Positions 9,469 to 17,489 of a stretch of 64,000 nt of DNA are shown here, in pieces; the first letter of the stretch is position 1, and the number at the start of each line of letters is the position of its first letter. This DNA is from Pararhizobium sp. IMCC3301 (GTDB lineage Bacteria > Pseudomonadota > Alphaproteobacteria > Rhizobiales > GCA-2746425), in the NCBI RefSeq assembly GCF_030758315.1, contig NZ_CP132336.1, forward strand, positions 558,001-622,000, written 5' to 3'. Both the position numbers and the translations under genes were made by a program. The notes under the pieces are model-generated. The model was not told the origin of the DNA. It searched no databases and saw nothing but the letters and a program-made list of their open reading frames with translations.

Positions 9469-9939
9469 TCACAAGATCCAGGATGCCACTGGCGTCGGAA
9501 TTCGGACACCAAGCAACACCATGAAAACAGTATAACTTACTGTACTGACCAGAGCGGCAAATAGAGTGATTTTCTTAGCATCACGCATACCACACAAAAT
9601 CATGAAAGCGGCTTGCATCAGGAAGGTTGGGATGAGGTAGCCTAAACCGGTTGAAATTGCCGTAATCCAAGAGACGATAATTATGACGGATGGCACAGCC
9701 GATTGAAGTGAAAGAATGAAGGAGACTCTATCAGACGTGCCAATGACCGCCTTGATGCTTAATAACAATCCAAGAATTGCAAGAATAATTCCGAGGGATA
9801 GTGGATAAGGGCGCGACAGATCATCAAAACCGCTTGCCATCCAAGCAGCAATAAAGCCGGTTACGAATATTACGGCTCCAGTCCAGAAATCGCTATTCGA
9901 GTATACCGCTTGGGTAATAGGTGGCTTCAACGAACTCAC
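9469..9939 (-). CDS. tctB: Tripartite tricarboxylate transporter small membrane subunit (TctB family)
   Basis: A 156-residue protein with four predicted membrane segments (about residues 20-35, 47-65, 80-115, 120-150), as expected for the poorly conserved TctB subunit that assembles with TctA in the inner membrane. The start is a GTG at 9939 preceded by a strong GGGAGGGG site. It lies between tctC and tctA in the normal TTT order, separated from tctC by a 79-nt gap holding a perfect stem-loop. Confidence 0.85.
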   Translation of the reverse strand: MSSLKPPITQAVYSNSDFWTGAVIFVTGFIAAWMASGFDDLSRPYPLSLGIILAILGLLLSIKAVIGTSDRVSFILSLQSAVPSVIIIVSWITAISTGLGYLIPTFLMQAAFMILCGMRDAKKITLFAALVSTVSYTVFMVLLGVRIPTPVASWIL

Positions 9940-9967
9940 AAATTCCCCTCCCTTTTATATATTCTGT

Positions 9968-9995
9968 ATCGGCCCGCAATTTCCAGCGGGCCGAT
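9968..9995 (-). promoter_or_regulatory. Perfect 10-bp stem-loop in the tctC-tctB gap
   Basis: ATCGGCCCGC and its exact complement GCGGGCCGAT flank an 8-nt loop. The hairpin lies just after the tctC stop and before tctB in the direction of transcription, without a long U-run. Such intra-operon hairpins commonly protect the 3' end of a binding-protein message and lower expression of the membrane subunits (malE-malF is the classic case). Partial termination is the alternative. Confidence 0.7.
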
Positions 9996-10018
9996 GATTA
10001 TAGTGTGGAAAATTGTAG

Positions 10019-10984
10019 CTACTTTTTACCTAACCCAGCTTCGTCAATAATTACCGAGGTAAGCTTGGAGTAATTATCAACCACGAACTGAAAACCTTCG
10101 GCATCGCGATATGTCGCAACGTAGCCAGCGCTTTTCATTTTCTCAACATAGGCAGGTGTTTCATATGTCTTCTTCATCAGCTCAGAAAGGGTAGCAACGA
10201 CCGAGTCCGGCGTATCCTTCGGGACAGCCCAGCCTCGGAATGTTGCCCAAATCGGAATATCAATACCGGCTTCCTGGAACGTTGGCACATCCGGGAAATC
10301 TGCTACTCGCTCTTCAGAGGCAACGGTCAAAATACGGACACTTCCATTGGCAGCCTGAGCGGTTGCTTCCCCCAACGGCCAAAGCGCAGCATCTGCATGG
10401 CCACCCGCAATAGCTTGAACCTGGGCACCAAATCCTTTGGTTGGAAGGTAGTTGAAGCTCACGTCTGAAACGCGCTCAATAGCCAGACCAGACATATGGT
10501 GAGATGTACCAACACCAGCAATAACGATGTTCAGCTTTTTCTCTTTCGCAGCCTTCATGAAATCTTTTGCTGACTTGATGGGCGAAGTTGCGGGAACAAC
10601 AATCACTTCTGGATCAAGGTTGTAGAGAGCAACCAGCTTGAAGTCTTTAACACTGTAGCTCGCGCCCTTCATTTGGGGATTGGTCACTACCGAGCTTGTC
10701 ATGGCGAGAACCGAATAACCGTCCGGTTCTGCGTTGGCAACCGATGTCTGGCCCACCACACCGCCGCCGCCGGCGCGGTTCACAACGTTTACCTTGGAAC
10801 CTTCCAGGATTGTGTTTGCCGTTTCGGCAATGATGCGCGAAGTCGTGTCGACTGATCCACCTGGATCAAATGGCACCACCAGATCAATTGTTTTCGTCGG
10901 GTAGTCATCAGCCTGGGCAGAAGCAACAACGCTACCGGCCATTAAAAGCGAAAATGCTAGTGTCAGGGACTTGAAAATTCTCAT
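10019..10984 (-). CDS. tctC: TTT periplasmic solute-binding protein (TctC/Bug family)
   Basis: A 321-residue secreted binding protein that captures the transported acid and delivers it to TctAB. It begins with a clear signal peptide (cleavage likely after ASAQA, residue 25) followed by the Bug-family opening YPTKTIDLVVPFDPGGSVD. The typical second-lobe signatures GVGTSHH and AGHADAALW-like segments follow. It is the first gene of the operon and starts 138 nt from the divergent lysR, with GAGGAGG as its ribosome site. Ligand class cannot be read from sequence; a thio- or sulfinic carboxylate is suggested only by the downstream enzymes. Confidence 0.93.
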   Translation of the reverse strand: MRIFKSLTLAFSLLMAGSVVASAQADDYPTKTIDLVVPFDPGGSVDTTSRIIAETANTILEGSKVNVVNRAGGGGVVGQTSVANAEPDGYSVLAMTSSVVTNPQMKGASYSVKDFKLVALYNLDPEVIVVPATSPIKSAKDFMKAAKEKKLNIVIAGVGTSHHMSGLAIERVSDVSFNYLPTKGFGAQVQAIAGGHADAALWPLGEATAQAANGSVRILTVASEERVADFPDVPTFQEAGIDIPIWATFRGWAVPKDTPDSVVATLSELMKKTYETPAYVEKMKSAGYVATYRDAEGFQFVVDNYSKLTSVIIDEAGLGKK

Positions 10985-11046
10985 TCTTTCCTCCTCGAAG
11001 CCTTTGGGGATATGACATCAAATTTATTTTTCGATGCACTATGCAA

Positions 11047-11066
11047 AGAATATGAAGCAATATTCT
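11047..11066. promoter_or_regulatory. Palindromic LysR-type operator in the tctC/lysR divergent region
   Basis: A perfect inverted repeat, AGAATAT, six bases, ATATTCT, in the intergenic region between divergent tctC and lysR. It contains nested T-N11-A spacing, the usual LysR-family recognition form. It lies about 63 nt upstream of tctC and 57 nt upstream of lysR, where an activation site for the operon is expected. Confidence 0.6.
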
Positions 11067-11096
11067 ATTTGTATAATTAATATTTTTGCATTATTT

Positions 11097-11111
11097 ATTA
11101 GATTTTCTAAT
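11097..11111. promoter_or_regulatory. Second inverted repeat next to the lysR start
   Basis: ATTAGA, three bases, TCTAAT, a perfect 6-bp inverted repeat ending 11 nt before the lysR ATG. Its position would suit autorepression of the regulator gene or a second half of an extended LysR operator. The surrounding DNA is very AT-rich, so chance is not excluded. Confidence 0.35.
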
Positions 11112-11122
11112 GTTGGAATGTT

Positions 11123-11977
11123 ATGAGCCCAGAGATACAAATCAGCCAGCTAAAAAGCCTGATCGCAATAGACGAAGAAGGTAGCTTCAGCGCAGCCGCG
11201 AGGCGTGTTGGCCGAACGCAGTCCGCCATCACTCAACAAATGCGAAATCTTGAACTGGTCATAGGGACCCAACTATTTGCTGCAAAAGGCAGACATCGGG
11301 AATTGACCGAAGCAGGCCGCACGCTTTTGCGCCATAGCCACGAAATCGTGTCTCTTTGTAACCAAGCCGTATCTGCTTCAGCGCGCAATCAAAATAGTGG
11401 TGTTATCCGAATTGGTGCACCGCAGGAAATTGCGGAAGAACTGTTGCTGAAAATATTGAAAGAATTCAGTGAACTTTGGACCACTGTTCGCGTAGTAGTC
11501 CACATTGATAGAAGCCCCAAGCTGATGCAAATGCTGGAAAACGGTGAACTGGATTTGAGCCTCAGTACCCGGCGCTCCAGAAATTATGAAAGCATAGCAC
11601 TGTTGAACATGTCTGTTCACTGGATTGCGGCAGAGAACTGGAAATATAATCCCAATGATCCGCTACCCCTCGTCCTTTCCGACGAACCCAGCATGTTCAG
11701 GCGTATTGCGTTGTCGGCGCTGGATTTAAGCGGACAAACATACATAGAAAAAGTGACGTCTTCTTCGATGAGCGGCGTACGGCTCGCAGTAGCTGCTGAA
11801 ATTGGCATTACCGCAAGGACGAAAAGTGCCTTTTTTATGGGAAGTAAAACACTGGACGAGCAAAGCGGGCTGCCGCCGCTTCCAGACGTTACATACTACC
11901 TGCACAGGTCAGAGCAACAATCAAGCCAAGCTTCAAAAGATCTGTTTGATATGATTTCAAATTTTAAACATATTTAA
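11123..11977 (+). CDS. LysR-family transcriptional regulator
   Basis: A 284-residue regulator with an N-terminal winged helix-turn-helix (about residues 6-65, SFSAAARRVGRTQSAITQQMRNLE) followed by a periplasmic-binding-protein-like effector domain. It is transcribed divergently from the tct operon, the standard layout for a LysR protein controlling its neighbour. The effector is probably the transported acid or a breakdown product. The start is an ATG at 11123, with the helix-turn-helix at the normal distance. The gene and its flanks are AT-rich compared with the core genes, in keeping with an acquired block. Confidence 0.93.
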   Translation: MSPEIQISQLKSLIAIDEEGSFSAAARRVGRTQSAITQQMRNLELVIGTQLFAAKGRHRELTEAGRTLLRHSHEIVSLCNQAVSASARNQNSGVIRIGAPQEIAEELLLKILKEFSELWTTVRVVVHIDRSPKLMQMLENGELDLSLSTRRSRNYESIALLNMSVHWIAAENWKYNPNDPLPLVLSDEPSMFRRIALSALDLSGQTYIEKVTSSSMSGVRLAVAAEIGITARTKSAFFMGSKTLDEQSGLPPLPDVTYYLHRSEQQSSQASKDLFDMISNFKHI

Positions 11978-12279
11978 TATTTAATATATTTTAAACAGAT
12001 CAAAATAAATTTCGAGTTGCGCGTTTTTAGTAAGAATATGGCGATGATGCGCATATTTAATTGATTATTACTTAAAATATTCTATGGTTCACGCCAGATT
12101 TACAAGAATATTTGCTTCGATGCGCGTGTGATGGCAATCACCCCATTCTGACCAGCATGGACAACAAATCTGCGCGAAGTGATGACTACCCAATTGTATA
12201 TGGGGAAACCGCGGTGTCAGTAGGCTTTGATCCCCAAAGTCGACCTTCATTGGCAATTCTCATCCCTGGCTGCGCCACA
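11978..12279. other. AT-rich gene-free stretch with possible transposase debris
   Basis: No convincing gene. The first half is strongly AT-rich. From about 12112 an open frame on the plus strand runs into the transposase relic at 12280, but its first 50 residues show no transposase motif that I recognise and may be a deleted or scrambled upstream part of that element. Confidence 0.5.
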
Positions 12280-12557
12280 TCTTTGCTTGATGGTGGCTAT
12301 GCAGAACCCAGGATATGCCAGGCTATGAAGCTGCATGGAGACTGAACGCTCCAGATCGCCATGCGGCCCCGATGCCGCAACCAGGTTCGAAATGCTGCCG
12401 CAGCGTTGGGTGCTGGAGCGTATATTCGCATGGCTTGGTCGATATAGACAATTGGCAAACGATCAGAAAAAACATTGCAAGTGCCACAGCATGGGCGCTT
12501 ATCGCCCATACCCGTATTGCTAGTCGGCACATCGCAAAATACTGCTACCTGACGTAG
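12280..12557 (+). pseudogene. Decayed IS5-family transposase C-terminus
   Basis: Three short reading segments in different frames together give the C-terminal signature of IS5-group (DDE) transposases. The first reads LLDGGYAEPRICQAMK; the second reads RFEMLPQRWVLERIFAWLG followed by RYRQLANDQKK; the third reads RKNIASATAWALIAHTRIASRHIAKYC and ends at a stop at 12557. Intact relatives read these as one continuous frame, so at least two frameshifts are present and the N-terminal half is missing. No terminal inverted repeats were found. It separates the tct/lysR block from the core helicase gene and marks a past insertion or rearrangement. Confidence 0.8.
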
Positions 12558-12581
12558 AATTTCGAGTCCGGCTCTTAGAAT

Positions 12582-14858
12582 TCAAGCGCCCGGCTTTGGT
12601 TTGCGCCGTTTGATCGGTGCCATTCCGGCCCGCGTCGCATCGCTGGGTTTGCCGGGCCGGGCATTACCGCCTGCCGCCTTACCACCCGCTGGCTTGCCGG
12701 CTTTCTTGTTCTTGCCGTATCTTGGCTTGCCGCCGATGCGTTCAGCCTGGTCGCCCGCAGCAGCTGAGCGTTCAACCCGTTCAACCGGCTTGCCCCGCTT
12801 CGTGAAGACAGGCTTGCCTGCGGCGGCTGCGGTTTTGTCCGCGGCCGGTTCATAGTCGGATTTAGCAATCGGGCCAGTGTCGAGCGGCGAAAATCCGGGT
12901 TTTTTCGCAAATGGGCGCTTCGGCCTGTCTTCCGTATTCTTCCTGTCAGCCTTGTATGCAGGCCTGTCAGTCCGCGGACGGTCAGAGTTCTGCGAGCGGT
13001 CTTTCTCAAATTTTGGTTTTTTGGAATAAGGCGCAGTTGCACGGGGCTGATCGTCTGAACCCGACGGCGCTGTCTTGTCTCGATCGGGAAACGCCCGCTT
13101 TTTGAAAGCATCCGGCTTTTTGCTGTATTCCGGGCGGCTGGAGCGCTCGTGTTTTGACCCGGAAGACGGTTGCCGATCGCGATCACCGGACGGTTTTTTG
13201 CGATCACCGAATGACTTGCCGGGTTTCGATCTGCTGCGTGGCGCGTCGATCATTGCCGGCACACCATCGAGCCGTGTGACCGTCACCTTCCTGTCTTTGC
13301 GGTCCAGCATCTTGTCAGGCCCGATAGCAGCCATGAAGCTGTCCGCATGGGCAGCGTCAAGTTGCACAAACGTCTCGTCATCCTTGATCTTGATGGCACC
13401 GATCTGCTTGTTGGTAATCCCGCCGCCTTCACACAACACTGGAATTAGCCAGCGCGGTTCGGCATTCTGCCGGTATCCGACCGACAGGGACAGCCAGACA
13501 CTTGCGCCAAACTCCTCAAACTGTTTCTTCGCCGGTTCAGCGGTAGAGACTTCCTGAAGTTCCTCCGGTGCCGAGCGGCCGGCGCGGTAAAGCCGGACAA
13601 AGGCCGCGGCAATCTGTTCCGCTCCATGAAGCTCAACCAGTTCCCGCGCAAAGGCCTGTTCCTCTTCCTGCACCGGTTCGCTCAATGCCGGATCAGCCAG
13701 AAGCCGTTCATCGTCACGGCGCATAACCTCATCGGCCGATGGCGGCTGTGCCCAGGCAGCGGTCAGCCGACCACTGCCGAGCAGGCGCTCGGCCCGTTTG
13801 CGGCCATTCTTTGGCACAATCAGCGCACTGACACCCTTGCGCCCTGCCCGGCCGGTCCGGCCGCTGCGGTGCAACAGGATTTCCGGGTTGGTCGGCAGAT
13901 CAGCGTGGATCACCAGGTCCAGATTTGGCAGATCGATGCCGCGCGCGGCAACATCAGTCGCCACACACACCCGGGCACGGCCATCGCGCATTGCCTGCAA
14001 GGCGTGGGTGCGTTCATTCTGGCTCAATTCACCTGACAGTGCGACGACGGAGAAGCCGCGATTGTTCAGCCGCGCTGTCATGTGATTGACAGTGGCCCGT
14101 GTATTGCAGAACACCAGCGCATTCTTCGCTTCATAGAAACGCAGAATGTTGATGATGGCATTTTCTTTCTCATTATGAGCCACCACCAGTGCGCGATATT
14201 CAATATCGACGTGCTGCTTCTTTTCCTCGGACGTCGATACGCGGACCGCATCGCGCTGATATTTCTTCGCCAGATTGGCAATCATCCGCGGAACGGTTGC
14301 AGAAAACATCAATGTCTGGCGTTCCGCCGGAGTGGTTTCAAGAATGAATTCCAGATCTTCCCGGAACCCCAGATCCAGCATTTCATCAGCCTCATCCAGC
14401 ACCACCGCTTTCAACTGCGTGGTATCCAGCGATTTCCGGGTGATGTGGTCGCGCAACCGCCCTGGTGTGCCAACAACGATATGCGCACCCTTCGCCAGTG
14501 TCCGGCGCTCGGTGCGCATATCCATGCCACCGACGCAGGACGCGATGATGGCTCCGGTTTCGCCATACAGCCATTCCAGTTCGCGCTTCACCTGCAAGGC
14601 CAGTTCGCGGGTCGGGGCCACGGCCAGCGCCAGCGGAGCAGAAGCTCGTTCAAAGCGCTCGGCACCCTCCATCAATGTCGGAGCAAGGGCAAGGCCAAAG
14701 GCGACAGTTTTGCCCGACCCGGTTTGCGCCGAAACCAGCATATCGGCACCGTTCACATGCGGCTCCAGAACCGCACTTTGAACCGGCGTCAATTCGCTAT
14801 AGCCGCGCTTGCTCAGCGCCTGGGCAAGCGCCGGGACGATGCCTTGGAACTCTGTCAT
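12582..14858 (-). CDS. DEAD-box RNA helicase with DbpA-like RNA-binding domain
   Basis: A 758-residue ATP-dependent RNA helicase of the DeaD/CsdA type, probably acting in ribosome assembly and mRNA turnover, often at low temperature. Motifs in order are AQTGSGKT (44-51), APTREL, TPGR, DEAD (155-158), SAT, then the helicase C domain ending RGIDLPNL and HRSGRTGRAGR. A DbpA/CsdA-type RNA-binding domain follows near 455-530. The last 200 residues are a low-complexity Lys/Arg/Pro-rich tail, probably a disordered RNA-binding region. The large open frames opposite and overlapping this gene are by-products of its composition. It could work with the RNase E encoded at 29.6-32.2 kb. Confidence 0.93.
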   Translation of the reverse strand: MTEFQGIVPALAQALSKRGYSELTPVQSAVLEPHVNGADMLVSAQTGSGKTVAFGLALAPTLMEGAERFERASAPLALAVAPTRELALQVKRELEWLYGETGAIIASCVGGMDMRTERRTLAKGAHIVVGTPGRLRDHITRKSLDTTQLKAVVLDEADEMLDLGFREDLEFILETTPAERQTLMFSATVPRMIANLAKKYQRDAVRVSTSEEKKQHVDIEYRALVVAHNEKENAIINILRFYEAKNALVFCNTRATVNHMTARLNNRGFSVVALSGELSQNERTHALQAMRDGRARVCVATDVAARGIDLPNLDLVIHADLPTNPEILLHRSGRTGRAGRKGVSALIVPKNGRKRAERLLGSGRLTAAWAQPPSADEVMRRDDERLLADPALSEPVQEEEQAFARELVELHGAEQIAAAFVRLYRAGRSAPEELQEVSTAEPAKKQFEEFGASVWLSLSVGYRQNAEPRWLIPVLCEGGGITNKQIGAIKIKDDETFVQLDAAHADSFMAAIGPDKMLDRKDRKVTVTRLDGVPAMIDAPRSRSKPGKSFGDRKKPSGDRDRQPSSGSKHERSSRPEYSKKPDAFKKRAFPDRDKTAPSGSDDQPRATAPYSKKPKFEKDRSQNSDRPRTDRPAYKADRKNTEDRPKRPFAKKPGFSPLDTGPIAKSDYEPAADKTAAAAGKPVFTKRGKPVERVERSAAAGDQAERIGGKPRYGKNKKAGKPAGGKAAGGNARPGKPSDATRAGMAPIKRRKPKPGA

Positions 14859-15017
14859 GATAAAACTTTCGGAACATTGGTTTCGTGCACATCCTTGCGG
14901 ACAATCCGTTTCGGCCGTGCATGTCAGCGTCGGTCATCCGCGCTGAAGGAAATATAAGTGCTGCTATCTAATGGGCGCCACGCATCTTGTCCAGAGAAAG
15001 CATGGCTTTTCCTTGGC

Positions 15018-16133
15018 TCAAACGGTGCGGGGATAGGCAATTTCCCCGCCGGTCAAAGGTTTGGCAACAGAAGTAGTGCCGGGAAACGAGATCGGAAGAT
15101 TGCGTAAATGCCGCGCCGCAAGATAGGCAAAGGCATTCGCTTCGATAAACACATCGTCCCAGCCCAGATCGGAAGCAATCTGCGGTTTGAGCATTGCCGA
15201 AGCCGTCAGAAGACGCATCATCATAGGGTTCTTTACACCGCCCCCTGACACGATCATGGATTTCGCCTGGTCCGGATACCAGCGCCCCGCTGCGCTGATG
15301 GCCGCCACGGTAAATGCCGTCAATGTCGCCATGCAATCCTCGGCACTGTGGCCCGCGACACAGGACAAAGCGAATTCATGAAATTCCCTGCGATCCAGAG
15401 ATTTCGGTGGCCTGCGCTCAAAAAAGCGATGCGCCATCAGACCGTCCAGCACATCCTCAACAACTTCGCCGCGCCCGGCCACCTTGCCATCTTCATCCAT
15501 CCGCACACCGAATTCCGCTTGCATGAAATCATCCAGCAAGGCGTTGCCGGGACCGGTATCAAAGGCCAGCAATTCACCGTCAGCACCAATATAGCTGACA
15601 TTCGCAACCCCGCCGATATTCAGAAATATTGCCGGTTTTGCCGCGCCAAGTGCTTCGACCAGCGCTGCGTGAAATACCGGGGCCAGCGGCGCACCTTCGC
15701 CGCCATGCGCCACATCATTCTGGCGCAGATCATAAATCACAGGGACCCCCAGTTCATCGGCGATGCGCTGCGCATCACCGATCTGCACAGTCAGTTTGCG
15801 GCCAGGATCGTGAAAGATTGTCTGACCGTGAAATCCGACATGATCAATGGTCATGTCCGAGGCCTCGATCTGTTGTTTCAGAGCGCGGATGTGAACATCC
15901 GTGACGATCTGCTCCGCCTCTGCGATGACGCCACTACGCTCTGTCCGCTCAAGAATCCTGGCTCCCGCATCGAAAGCGGCCTGAAGCACGCCGCGCTGCG
16001 CATCGCTGTAGGCTGTGAAACTGGTGGCGCCGGGAATAAGCTGCGTCTCGCCATCTGTGATCAGCACGGCTATGTCGACGCCGTCGAGTGATGTTCCGCT
16101 CATGGTTCCGGCAATGGTGTAGGACTTGTTCAT
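15018..16133 (-). CDS. anmK: Anhydro-N-acetylmuramic acid kinase
   Basis: AnmK phosphorylates and opens 1,6-anhydro-MurNAc, returning cell-wall fragments to MurNAc-6-phosphate in peptidoglycan recycling. The 371-residue product has the family landmarks AGTMSGTSLDGVDIAV at the N-terminus, GFHGQTIFHDP near residue 100, NIGGVANVSYI and DTGPGNALLDDF. It is divergent from tyrS with 93 nt between the starts, a pairing conserved in many alphaproteobacteria. Length and motifs are complete. Confidence 0.95.
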   Translation of the reverse strand: MNKSYTIAGTMSGTSLDGVDIAVLITDGETQLIPGATSFTAYSDAQRGVLQAAFDAGARILERTERSGVIAEAEQIVTDVHIRALKQQIEASDMTIDHVGFHGQTIFHDPGRKLTVQIGDAQRIADELGVPVIYDLRQNDVAHGGEGAPLAPVFHAALVEALGAAKPAIFLNIGGVANVSYIGADGELLAFDTGPGNALLDDFMQAEFGVRMDEDGKVAGRGEVVEDVLDGLMAHRFFERRPPKSLDRREFHEFALSCVAGHSAEDCMATLTAFTVAAISAAGRWYPDQAKSMIVSGGGVKNPMMMRLLTASAMLKPQIASDLGWDDVFIEANAFAYLAARHLRNLPISFPGTTSVAKPLTGGEIAYPRTV

Positions 16134-16226
16134 GCATAAACCCTGTTTTGGGATGCATTTTCCGAAAATCGCTGTTAGGACAGCGCCGCAGCCTAATCGA
16201 AAAACACCTATTCAAGAGCTTGTCCC

Positions 16227-17489
16227 ATGTCCGTCAGCCTCTCTCAAGTCAAGTCTGACTTCCTGCGCGTCATGATTGAACGCGGCTTTGTCCACCAGAT
16301 TTCAGATTTGGAAGGGCTGGATGCGCTGTTCAGCAAGCAGGTGGTGACGGCCTATATCGGTTTCGATCCGACCGCCAGCTCCCTTCATGCCGGCAGTCTC
16401 ATCCAGATCATGATGCTGCACTGGCTGCAGCAGACCGGACATCGCCCTGTCACGCTGATGGGCGGCGGCACCGGCATGGTCGGTGATCCGTCCTTCAAGG
16501 ACGAAGCGCGCAAGCTGATGACACCGGACATCATCAACAGCAATGTCGAAGCCATCAAGAAAAGCTTTTCAGCCTATATCAGATATGATGACAGCCCGAC
16601 GGGCGCGATTATGGCGAACAACGCCGACTGGCTTCTAAAGCTCAACTATCTGGAATTCCTGCGCGATGTCGGTGTGCATTTTTCAGTCAACCGGATGCTG
16701 GCCTTTGACAGTGTCAAACAGCGGCTGGAGCGCGAGCAATCGCTGTCATTTCTGGAATTCAACTACATGATTCTGCAGGCCTATGATTTTGTCGAATTGA
16801 GCAAGCGGTTCGACTGCCGCCTGCAAATGGGCGGGTCGGACCAGTGGGGCAACATCATCAACGGCATTGATCTTGGCCACCGTCTGGATACGCCGCAGCT
16901 TTATGCGCTGACGACACCGTTGCTGACGACATCTTCCGGAGCAAAAATGGGTAAGTCGGCCAATGGAGCGGTCTGGCTCGATCCGCAATTGCTCAGCCCG
17001 TATGATTTCTGGCAATACTGGCGCAACACTGAAGATGACGATGTAGAACGCTTCCTCAAGCTTTACACCATCCTGCCACTGGATGAGGTGGCAAAGCTGG
17101 CCGCACTTGAAGGCGGCGAGCGGAACGAGGCCAAGAAAATTCTGGCGACAGAAATCACCGCCCTGCTGCACGGCCGTGAAGCAGCGGAAAAAGCCCGGGA
17201 GACCGCCCGCCAGACATTCGAGGAAGGCGCGATTTCCGCAGATCTGCCAACTGTCGAAATGGCCTCCGAAGATCTGACGGATCTGGGCATTCTGTCGGCC
17301 CTCGTCACAGCAGGGCTGGCGGCGTCGAACAGCGAGGCGCGGCGCCATGTCAAAGGCGGTGCGGTGAAGGTCAACGATAGTGCCTTTGTCGATGAGCGCG
17401 GCACCATCGGCCCGCAGAATCTGACCGGCGATGGTGTCATCAAACTATCTCTGGGCAAAAAGAAACACGTGCTTTTGAAACCAATTTAG
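16227..17489 (+). CDS. tyrS: Tyrosyl-tRNA synthetase
   Basis: Class I synthetase that charges tRNA-Tyr. The 420-residue protein has the ATP-binding region [15 protein letters not shown] (the HIGH-equivalent is altered to HAGS, as in other alphaproteobacteria), the tyrosine-binding DQWGN segment, the KMGKS loop ([10 protein letters not shown]) and a C-terminal S4 RNA-binding domain ([14 protein letters not shown]). Its TAG stop overlaps the stop of the convergent AsmA-like gene by 4 nt, leaving no room for a terminator between them. Confidence 0.97.
   Translation: MSVSLSQVKSDFLRVMIERGFVHQISDLEGLDALFSKQVVTAYIGFDPTASSLHAGSLIQIMMLHWLQQTGHRPVTLMGGGTGMVGDPSFKDEARKLMTPDIINSNVEAIKKSFSAYIRYDDSPTGAIMANNADWLLKLNYLEFLRDVGVHFSVNRMLAFDSVKQRLEREQSLSFLEFNYMILQAYDFVELSKRFDCRLQMGGSDQWGNIINGIDLGHRLDTPQLYALTTPLLTTSSGAKMGKSANGAVWLDPQLLSPYDFWQYWRNTEDDDVERFLKLYTILPLDEVAKLAALEGGERNEAKKILATEITALLHGREAAEKARETARQTFEEGAISADLPTVEMASEDLTDLGILSALVTAGLAASNSEARRHVKGGAVKVNDSAFVDERGTIGPQNLTGDGVIKLSLGKKKHVLLKPI

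Noticed and set aside
12575-13207. 210-codon minus-strand frame in the helicase tail
   Set aside because: Out-of-frame reading of the low-complexity Lys/Arg/Pro tail.
14082-14957. 291-codon plus-strand open frame opposite the DEAD-box helicase
   Set aside because: It lies opposite the conserved helicase motifs and its translation looks like composition noise.
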